The notes beneath the pieces are model-generated. The model ran no database searches. It worked only from the letters and a program-made list of their open reading frames with translations, and was not told the origin of the DNA. A stretch of 6,295 nucleotides of DNA from Acidobacteriota bacterium (lineage in GTDB: Bacteria; Acidobacteriota; Terriglobia; Terriglobales; Acidobacteriaceae), in contig QIAS01000132.1 of the NCBI GenBank assembly GCA_003225615.1, positions 1 through 6,295 on the forward strand, given 5' to 3'. Shown here piece by piece: positions 1-5,499 of this stretch. Both the position numbers and the translations under genes were made by a program. Numbering within the stretch: position 1 is the first letter of the stretch; each line of letters begins with the position of its first letter.

Positions 1-1
1 T

Positions 2-353
<352 letters not shown>

Positions 354-355
<2 letters not shown>

Positions 356-358
356 GGA
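354..358 (+). promoter_or_regulatory. Ribosome binding site of the DUF2971 gene, overlapping the eno stop
   Basis: AGGGA overlaps the eno TAG stop codon and lies 10 nt before the ATG at 369; the spacer contains six T in a row. The overlap suggests that ribosomes finishing eno could feed translation of the downstream gene (inference). Confidence 0.5.
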
Positions 359-368
359 CGATTTTTTC

Positions 369-1103
369 ATGGATGCGGAGTCATTATTCAGGGAAAGCCG
401 GCAGCGGGCGTTTGAGGCGCCTGCGGATCCACGGATCAAGATATGGCACTACATGGATTTCACACGGCTGGTGAATATGCTGGAAGAGCGGGGGCTGTTC
501 TTCCGGCGGGCGGATTCGTTTGCCGACCGGTTCGAAGGGACTATTTCGCAGCCGGTGCATGATTTCCTGCAGCAGGGGCGGGAGCGGATCACTCCGGAGC
601 AATATGCGGAGATGGTGCGCAAGGTGCGGGCATCCAGCTTCGTGAATTGCTGGCATATGAATGAGTCGGAATCGGCAGCGATGTGGAAGTTATTTTCTTC
701 TTCCACAGCGCAATCCATATGCATTCAGTCTACCTATGCTCGCCTGCGCGAGGTCCTTCCGGAGGACGTCCATCTGGGGACGGTGAAGTACATCTCTTAT
801 GATCGGGATGAAATTCCATTTAATGATTTCTGGTGGCCTCTGCTGCATAAGCGGAAGTCATTTGAATACGAACGGGAGCTCCGGGCGGTGTGGAGCGATA
901 TGGAAGCGCTGCGCGGCGATGGCGGCGCACGGCGAGCCGGCGTTTGGAAGCAGGTCGATTTGCAGCGCTTGATTGAAGGCGTTTACGTCTCGGCGGAGGC
1001 TGATCGCTGGTTTCTGAAATTGGTCAGGAAAGTGTTGCGGCGGTATGACACGGAGTTGGAGGTTCGGCAGTCTGATCTAGCCGACGAACCGTTGTTTGAT
1101 TAA
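369..1103 (+). CDS. DUF2971-family protein of unknown function
   Basis: A 244-residue soluble protein with no signal peptide or membrane segment. I recognise the DUF2971 pattern by eye. An N-terminal IWHYMDF (25-31) is followed by a hydrophobic helix and GLFFRRADSFADRFEG (42-57); a central block FVNCWHMNESESAAMW (91-106) follows; then YISYD (141-145) and the C-terminal KRKSFEYERELRAVW (161-175). The molecular function of this family is not established. The arrangement of an early H-Y motif, a 'gly-Leu-x-phe' strand and a late conserved glutamate (E168 or E170) loosely recalls ADP-ribosyltransferase-like folds such as DarT, but this is only an inference. The ATG at 369 has an SD at 354-358. 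The gene lies 13 nt after eno and 20 nt before the DUF2059 gene, so it is probably co-transcribed. Nothing links it directly to glycolysis. The ORF is certain; the family call is moderately strong. Confidence 0.85.
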   Translation: MDAESLFRESRQRAFEAPADPRIKIWHYMDFTRLVNMLEERGLFFRRADSFADRFEGTISQPVHDFLQQGRERITPEQYAEMVRKVRASSFVNCWHMNESESAAMWKLFSSSTAQSICIQSTYARLREVLPEDVHLGTVKYISYDRDEIPFNDFWWPLLHKRKSFEYERELRAVWSDMEALRGDGGARRAGVWKQVDLQRLIEGVYVSAEADRWFLKLVRKVLRRYDTELEVRQSDLADEPLFD

Positions 1104-1110
1104 AAAGAAT

Positions 1111-1114
1111 GGAG
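1111..1114 (+). promoter_or_regulatory. Ribosome binding site that fixes the start of the DUF2059 gene
   Basis: GGAG stands 9 nt before the ATG at 1124. An in-frame ATG at 1109 overlaps this SD and would add five residues (METDV) ahead of an otherwise textbook signal peptide, so 1124 is the preferred start. Confidence 0.65.
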
Positions 1115-1123
1115 ACTGATGTC

Positions 1124-1672
1124 ATGAAAGTTCGTTTGCTGATTGCTGCCTGCCTCGCGTTCGTCACCGGCGCTGCTTTGGCGCAGCAGGCCCCAACTTC
1201 GGATGCGCCCGCCACCAAAGAAGACATCCTGAAGCTTTTCGACGTCATGCACAATCGGGATGAAGTGCAGAAAGTTCTCGAGCAGGTGGTGCAACAGATG
1301 CAAACCATGAACCGGGAGCAGATGAAGAAACGCAATCCCTCGATTACCAATGAAGAACTAGCGCGGATGGATCGGGATTCGCAGGAGATATTCAAGAATT
1401 TTCCCATCGACGAGATGATGAATGACATGATTCCGGTGTATGCGCGGCATCTCACCAAATCTGACGTCGATGCCATGATCAGCTTCTATTCCTCGCCCAC
1501 TGGCCAAAAGTTGCTGCGCGAAATGCCGACCATCATGAGCGAGAGCATACAGGCGGCTTATCCCCACATGCAGGCCCGGCTTGATGAAATCCTGAAACGG
1601 ATGGACGAGAGAAATAGTCCGGGGACCCATAAGAAGGCTCCCGTGAACAGGCCGCCAGTTCAAAAGGACTAG
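1124..1672 (+). CDS. Secreted DUF2059-domain protein
   Basis: A 182-residue precursor. Residues 1-20 form a signal peptide: a positive start (MKVR), a hydrophobic core and an ALA cleavage motif before QQAP, so the mature protein should be periplasmic or exported. The mature part is helical and rich in Met, Gln and charged residues. Its core IPVYARHLTKSDVDAMISFY (103-122), followed by SSPTGQKLLREMP (123-135), is the hallmark of DUF2059, a family of unknown function; the conserved piece is the 'FYxSPxGQKLLxxxP' motif. The tail (about 162-182) is Pro/Lys-rich and probably disordered. There is no lipobox cysteine at the cleavage site. The start at 1124 is chosen from the SD and the signal peptide. 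It follows the DUF2971 gene by 20 nt and precedes gpmI by 86 nt. Family call good, function unknown. Confidence 0.88.
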   Translation: MKVRLLIAACLAFVTGAALAQQAPTSDAPATKEDILKLFDVMHNRDEVQKVLEQVVQQMQTMNREQMKKRNPSITNEELARMDRDSQEIFKNFPIDEMMNDMIPVYARHLTKSDVDAMISFYSSPTGQKLLREMPTIMSESIQAAYPHMQARLDEILKRMDERNSPGTHKKAPVNRPPVQKD

Positions 1673-1697
1673 GAAATATTCACACGCGAACTTGTAT

Positions 1698-1714
1698 GCC
1701 GCTCGTCATGCGGC
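1698..1714 (+). other. Small inverted repeat in the spacer before gpmI
   Basis: GCCGC, a 7-nt loop, then GCGGC. The five-base-pair stem is GC-rich but has no T-run on either side, so it is not a convincing terminator. It lies in the only sizeable gap of the left block and could affect the gpmI leader. The rest of the 1673-1758 spacer shows no clear promoter. Confidence 0.3.
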
Positions 1715-1749
1715 GACCGCGCGAGACTGAACCGCGAAATTAAGAAACC

Positions 1750-1754
1750 AGGAG
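1750..1754 (+). promoter_or_regulatory. Ribosome binding site of gpmI
   Basis: AGGAG lies 4 nt before the ATG at 1759, a short but usable spacing. The start agrees with the expected N-terminus of the family (metal ligand Asp12). Confidence 0.6.
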
Positions 1755-1758
1755 CGAC

Positions 1759-3366
1759 ATGCGTCCTAAACCGCTTGTTTTGGTCATTCTTGATGGTTGG
1801 GGTTACCGGGCTGAGACCAAGGCCAATGCCATCGCGCTGGCGCGAAAGCCTGTTTACGATCGGCTGCTGCGGGAGTATCCCAATACTTTGATTCATACGA
1901 GTGGACGCTACGTGGGTTTGCCGGACGGGCAGATGGGGAACAGCGAGGTAGGCCACCTCAATATTGGGGCGGGTCGCATTGTGATGATGGACAGCACGCG
2001 CATCCAGGTGATGATTCAAAATGGGGAATTGCTCTCGAATCCAGTGTTGCTGGAGGCGATGAAAAATGCGCGCTCAGGCGGACGCAAGCTGCACCTCTTC
2101 GGGTTGCTCTCGGATGGGGGGGTGCACTCGTATCAATCGCATCTTTACGCGCTGCTGAAGATGGCGAAGCAGAACGGGGTGGACCGCGTCTTCGTGCATG
2201 CTTTTATGGATGGGCGCGACACGCTGCCGACCAGCGGGGTTGGGTACATGCAGCAACTGCAGCAGAAGATGCGTGAATTCAACGCGGGTAAGGTTGCGTC
2301 GGTGAGCGGACGGTACTACGCCATGGATCGCGATCGGCGTTGGGAGCGGATTGCGAAGGCTTTTAACGCCATGGTGTTTGGTGACGGAGAAGCCGGCAAG
2401 TACGTGGATCCGGTGCAAGGGATTAAGGAGTCCTATAACCGGGACGTAACTGACGAGTTCATCGTGCCGTTTGTGTGCGTGGACAATCGCGGGGAGCCGG
2501 TCGCGACGATTCGCGATGATGATTCGTGCATCTGTTTCAACTTTCGGGCGGATCGGGTACGGCAGATTACGCGGGCGCTGGCGCGCAACAGTGGGCTGAA
2601 TCCGGAGGGTGGTAGGGACCTGCCTGGGGCCGAGGATCTCGATGCGGTGATTTCGCGCGAGCGCGTTCCTAAGAACTTGCATTATGTTTGCATGACTCGC
2701 TACGACAAAAAGTTCACCTTGCCGGTGGTGGTTCCGCCGGAGTCTCTGGAAAACATCCTGGCGAATGTAATGGCGAATCTGAAGCTGCGGAATTTGCGGG
2801 TGGCGGAGACGGAGAAGTATGCGCATGTCACGTATTTCTTTAATGGGGGGGTGGAGCAGCCTTTTCCGGGGGAGGATCGGGTGCTGGTTCCGTCGCCAAA
2901 AGTCCCGACTTACGACTTGAAGCCGGAGATGAGCGCTGCGGGGATCGCCGAGGCTGTGGTCAAGGCTGTCGAAGGTGGGACTTTCGATGTGCTCATTGTG
3001 AACTTTGCCAATGCGGATATGGTGGGGCACTCGGGGAAAATTGAGCCGACGGTTAAAGCGGTGGAGACGGTGGACGCTTGTTTGGGCGAGATTGAGAAGG
3101 CGGTGCGGCGGAAAGGTGGAGCTCTGCTCATTACTGCTGATCACGGGAATGCGGAGATGATGATTGATCCCGCGACAGGTGGGCCGCATACCGCGCATAC
3201 CACGAATCCGGTGCCGTTTATTTTGGTGGCAGAAAACAATAAGCAGTTCACGCTGAGACCGGATGGGTCTTTGCGTGACATCTCCCCCACCGTTTTGGGA
3301 ATGTTGGGAATTCCTGAGCCTAAGGAAATGACTGGTCACGATTTGAGACTTCCGAAAACCGTGTAA
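1759..3366 (+). CDS. gpmI: 2,3-bisphosphoglycerate-independent phosphoglycerate mutase
   Basis: Interconverts 3-phosphoglycerate and 2-phosphoglycerate through a phosphoserine intermediate, using two metal ions (usually Mn) in an alkaline-phosphatase-type domain. All key residues known from the Bacillus stearothermophilus enzyme are visible: D12 in LVILDGWG, the nucleophile S62 in [13 protein letters not shown]123, R153-D154 in MDGRDT, R185 and R191 in [13 protein letters not shown]263 and R266 in [11 protein letters not shown]353, D420 and H424 in NADMVGH, D461-H462 in TADHGNAEM, and H480 in AHTTNPVP. Length is 535 residues against about 510-515 in Bacillus and E. coli. The numbering matches Bacillus exactly up to R191, is shifted by 2 at R263 and by 17 at K353, so a roughly 15-residue insertion sits between 267 and 352, probably near 276-302. 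The substrate chain joins this enzyme to the enolase encoded upstream. Confidence 0.98.
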   Translation: MRPKPLVLVILDGWGYRAETKANAIALARKPVYDRLLREYPNTLIHTSGRYVGLPDGQMGNSEVGHLNIGAGRIVMMDSTRIQVMIQNGELLSNPVLLEAMKNARSGGRKLHLFGLLSDGGVHSYQSHLYALLKMAKQNGVDRVFVHAFMDGRDTLPTSGVGYMQQLQQKMREFNAGKVASVSGRYYAMDRDRRWERIAKAFNAMVFGDGEAGKYVDPVQGIKESYNRDVTDEFIVPFVCVDNRGEPVATIRDDDSCICFNFRADRVRQITRALARNSGLNPEGGRDLPGAEDLDAVISRERVPKNLHYVCMTRYDKKFTLPVVVPPESLENILANVMANLKLRNLRVAETEKYAHVTYFFNGGVEQPFPGEDRVLVPSPKVPTYDLKPEMSAAGIAEAVVKAVEGGTFDVLIVNFANADMVGHSGKIEPTVKAVETVDACLGEIEKAVRRKGGALLITADHGNAEMMIDPATGGPHTAHTTNPVPFILVAENNKQFTLRPDGSLRDISPTVLGMLGIPEPKEMTGHDLRLPKTV

Positions 3367-3378
3367 ATCAAAATCATT

Positions 3379-3422
3379 AACCACAGAGGACACGAAGACC
3401 CACGAAGGGAAGCACTTCGTGG
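3379..3422 (+). repeat. Intergenic CCACAGAGGACAC-type repeat ending in a hairpin
   Basis: The segment contains three successive approximate 9-10-nt units (CCACAGAGGA, CACGAAGAC, CCACGAAGGG). The last one forms a perfect 8-bp inverted repeat, CCACGAAG (3400-3407) and CTTCGTGG (3415-3422), around a 7-nt loop. There is no T-run after it, so it is not a canonical terminator. From memory, sequences of this wording recur between genes in several phyla, including Acidobacteriota; the copy number in this genome cannot be judged here. It occupies the spacer after gpmI and may act as an RNA 3'-end structure or be a mobile REP-like element. Confidence 0.55.
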
Positions 3423-3464
3423 CGCTAGCCAATACAGGCCGTCAATTACGCGATCACTCCTCTC

Positions 3465-4448
3465 ATGAAAGTTCTGATCGTTCTTCATCACCGGTTCGAT
3501 CTGTGGAATGCGCCGGCGTGGTTTGCTGAACGGTTGCGCAAGGAGTTTCCGCGGATCGAAGTGGTTCACCTATCCAACTATGACGGGGTGGAGGAGCAAA
3601 TTGGCGACGCCGAGATTTGCGTCGCCTGGTCGCTTCGCCCGCAGCAGTTCAGTCAGGCGAAGAAGCTGCGGTGGATACATTCTCCGGCAGCGGCGGTGCA
3701 TCAGTTAATGTTTCCCGATTTAGTGAATAGCGACGTTGTTATAACCAATGCGCGGGAGGTCCATGGGCCGGTGGTGGCGGAGCATGTCATTGCCCTGATT
3801 TTTGCTTTAGCGAAGAAAATTCCGCAGGCGGTCCGGTTGCAGCAGCGGCGGGTATGGGGGCAGCAGCAAATCTGGGAGGGGCCTCCGCGGCCTCGGGAAG
3901 TCAGCGGGGCTACCCTCGGGCTCATCGGATTCGGCAGCATTGGGCGGGAAGTCGCTAGGCGGGCTGTGGCGTTGGGTATTCGGGTGATTGTTTTGCGGGA
4001 GCACCCAGAGCATGGTGGGGCTGGCGTGGCGGCGGTGTTGGGGCCAGGGCAGTTAGATGAATTGCTCTCGCAGGCGGACTATGTAGTTTTGGCAGCACCA
4101 GTCACGCCGCAGACGAGGGGTCTGATCACTGCGGCTCGGCTGGCGAAGATGAAGCAGGATTCTTATCTCATCAATGTCGGTCGGGGGCCCCTGGTGGATG
4201 AGGCTGCGCTGGTTTCGGCGCTGAAGGAGAACAGGATTGCCGGGGCGGCGTTGGATGTTTTTTCGGAGGAACCTCTTCCCGCTGAATCGCCGCTGTGGGA
4301 TCTCGAGAACCTGCTGATTACTCCGCATACGGCCGGGCTGACGGAGAAGCTGTGGGGGCGGCACTATGCACTTTTCTCGGAGAACCTGCGGCGCTATTTG
4401 GGGCATGAGCCGTTGCTTGGGTTGGTAGATAAGCAAAGAGGCTATTGA
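3465..4448 (+). CDS. D-2-hydroxyacid dehydrogenase family protein
   Basis: A 327-residue oxidoreductase expected to reduce a 2-keto acid to a D-2-hydroxy acid, or the reverse, in the cytoplasm. The substrate-binding domain is split around a Rossmann domain: GFGSIG (155-160) is the dinucleotide loop, R240 in NVGRGPLVDE, E269 in DVFSEEPLP and H288 in TPHTAG are the catalytic Arg-Glu-His set, all intact. The position after the second Rossmann strand, normally Asp in NAD-dependent members, is R178 (VIVLREHPE), which hints at NADP(H) use (inference). There is no ACT domain, so it is not a long-form SerA. The substrate cannot be named; glyoxylate/hydroxypyruvate reductase is one possibility. The ATG at 3465 has no visible SD (CTCCTCTC precedes it), yet the family's N-terminal strand (KVLIVLHH) begins right there. 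It follows gpmI by 98 nt. Confidence 0.9.
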   Translation: MKVLIVLHHRFDLWNAPAWFAERLRKEFPRIEVVHLSNYDGVEEQIGDAEICVAWSLRPQQFSQAKKLRWIHSPAAAVHQLMFPDLVNSDVVITNAREVHGPVVAEHVIALIFALAKKIPQAVRLQQRRVWGQQQIWEGPPRPREVSGATLGLIGFGSIGREVARRAVALGIRVIVLREHPEHGGAGVAAVLGPGQLDELLSQADYVVLAAPVTPQTRGLITAARLAKMKQDSYLINVGRGPLVDEAALVSALKENRIAGAALDVFSEEPLPAESPLWDLENLLITPHTAGLTEKLWGRHYALFSENLRRYLGHEPLLGLVDKQRGY

Positions 4449-4616
4449 TTCCCCAACTACCTTAGCGGCTAAAGCGGAAAGAAAGAAAGGACATTACCTG
4501 CAGCGCTGCGCTGCGCCATCCACCCTCAAATTCACCACCTCAAAAATCATTCATAAGTCAGTTCTAAATAAAGACTAATCTCGGCATCGCAGCGCCCTAT
4601 GACGCTCTCAGCTCGC

Positions 4617-4644
4617 TTGATAACCTCCGTTATATACGTTTGAT
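4617..4644 (+). promoter_or_regulatory. Weak sigma-70-like promoter candidate for the two-TM protein gene
   Basis: TTGATA (4617-4622, five of six matches to the -35 consensus) is followed after 16 nt by TTTGAT (4639-4644, four of six to the -10 consensus), inside the AT-rich part of the spacer and about 70 nt before the start codon. The -10 match is poor and such pairs occur by chance, so this is only a candidate. Confidence 0.2.
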
Positions 4645-4707
4645 GACTAACGAAATGGGCAATTACACCTTGGTAACTGGAGGGATGGCCCGGGTGGCGC
4701 GAAAATA

Positions 4708-4711
4708 GAGG
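4708..4711 (+). promoter_or_regulatory. Ribosome binding site of the two-TM protein gene
   Basis: GAGG lies 5 nt before the ATG at 4717 and supports that start over any downstream one. Confidence 0.6.
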
Positions 4712-4716
4712 CTCCC

Positions 4717-5394
4717 ATGAGTGAAGATCAACAGAAGAGCGCAATCATACCTGGAGTTGTGTCATCGGCTTGGCAACGTGGGCGGAAACAGGCAGCGCGG
4801 ATCCCGACCAAGATTTGGATCGTCTTGTGGATGTTCTTGATCGCGGCCGTGTTGATGGCTTTGCACACGGCATTTTCCGACAAGAGCGCCAGCCTGCGGT
4901 TGAAAGTGCAACACGGGTTCCGCAGCGCGCAGATGACGGTATGGGTGGATGGTGAGCAGGCGTATACCGGGAAACTGACAGGTTCCCCGAAGAAAAAGTT
5001 CGGTGTCCTTCCCACTGATTCAGTGCAGGGCAATACGTCTCAAGTCGTGCCGCTTTCCTCCGGCAAGCACGTGATTCGCGTGCAGGTAGTGGCCGCGGAC
5101 GGGTCGGAACAGGAAGACAGCAGCTCGGGCGACTTCGTGCGCAATGGCGAAAGAATCCTGGCGGTGGCGGCCCGGCGTGGCAGCGTGTTCCTTACGTGGC
5201 AAGGTGACAATACGGCTTTGACGGAGGCTTCCAACACTGCCTGGCTCGGGCGATACGCCAGCACCTTGTTCTTGACCATGGCGGGTTCTATCATCTCGGC
5301 GCTGTCTGGATTCGCTATCCGGGAACTACCGGGACACATCCGGGCCCGGCAGGTGGAAGCTCCGAAGGTGGAATCGGCGGCGGCGGGTCAGTAG
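4717..5394 (+). CDS. Two-TM membrane protein with extracytoplasmic beta-rich domain, unknown function
   Basis: A 225-residue protein I do not recognise as a named family. A basic N-terminal segment (RGRKQAARIPTK, 21-32) precedes a first membrane helix at about 33-53. Residues about 54-180 form a polar domain of alternating strands, including MTVWVDGEQAYTGKLTG (73-89) and PLSSGKHVIRVQVVAADGS (112-130). The wording 'V-x-V-D-G ... G ... L-x-x-G-x-H-x-I-x-V' resembles PEGA-like or other small beta-sandwich domains (inference). A second membrane helix lies at about 181-201, followed by a basic tail (RELPGHIRAR). By the positive-inside rule both ends are cytoplasmic and the middle domain is outside the inner membrane. 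It has its own spacer and SD, so it is probably a separate transcript, and it converges with a histidine kinase gene. A role in sensing or anchoring is possible but not shown by the sequence. Confidence 0.85.
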   Translation: MSEDQQKSAIIPGVVSSAWQRGRKQAARIPTKIWIVLWMFLIAAVLMALHTAFSDKSASLRLKVQHGFRSAQMTVWVDGEQAYTGKLTGSPKKKFGVLPTDSVQGNTSQVVPLSSGKHVIRVQVVAADGSEQEDSSSGDFVRNGERILAVAARRGSVFLTWQGDNTALTEASNTAWLGRYASTLFLTMAGSIISALSGFAIRELPGHIRARQVEAPKVESAAAGQ

Positions 5395-5403
5395 GGGGGA
5401 GGA

Positions 5404-5459
5404 CCGGCTCCCGGCTTTGGCTCCAGGCTTTCGGCTCTAGGCTTCGGACTTCTGGCTTT
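5404..5459 (+). repeat. Degenerate heptamer tandem repeat (GGCTYYN, about 8 units)
   Basis: GGCT cores begin at about 5406, 5413, 5419, 5426, 5433 and 5440, a diverged GGAC at 5446 and a last GGCT at 5454, giving steps of 7, 6, 7, 7, 7, 6 and 8 nt. The flanking bases are mostly pyrimidines, as in GGCTTTC and GGCTCTA. It lies 10 nt after the stop of the two-TM gene in the convergent gap and is non-coding in any supported gene. The degeneracy suggests an old or slippage-generated tract. Confidence 0.7.
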
Positions 5460-5499
5460 AACTTTCCCGCTGAGTTCGGGTTATTCCATCCTCGTTTAT

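Larger units (their letters stand above)
4449..4716 (+). other. Gene-poor 268-nt spacer, locally AT-rich
   Basis: The left part holds a purine run (about 4476-4492) and a GC-rich GCAGCGCTGCGCTGCG stretch (about 4500-4515). The part from about 4535 to 4665 is much richer in A/T than the neighbouring genes, as expected of a promoter region. No terminator with a T-run is seen after the dehydrogenase gene. A short open frame ends at 4708 but has no SD. I find no RNA gene here. Confidence 0.5.

Noticed and set aside
1024..1476. A 150-codon - strand frame opposite the DUF2971/DUF2059 junction
   Set aside because: It overlaps two supported + strand genes, and its Ser/Cys/Thr-rich translation is typical of an antisense shadow.
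2074..3432. A 452-codon open frame on the - strand opposite gpmI
   Set aside because: It lies antisense to an unmistakable gpmI with all active-site residues. Its translation is rich in Arg, His and Pro without recognisable motifs, as expected from the reverse complement of GC-rich codons.
4500..4515. GCAGCGCTGC palindrome and GCGCTGCGCTGCG run as a possible operator or terminator
   Set aside because: It is short and low-complexity, has no T-run, and shows no match to an operator I know.
4547..4744. A 65-codon - strand open frame in the spacer before the two-TM gene
   Set aside because: No SD, no recognisable motif, and it runs into the start of the + strand gene; likely chance.
5466..5480. 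CCCG/CGGG inverted repeat with 7-nt loop in the convergent gap, as a possible terminator
   Set aside because: A four-base-pair stem is too short and the following TTATT is not a real T-tract; I could not support a terminator for either convergent gene.
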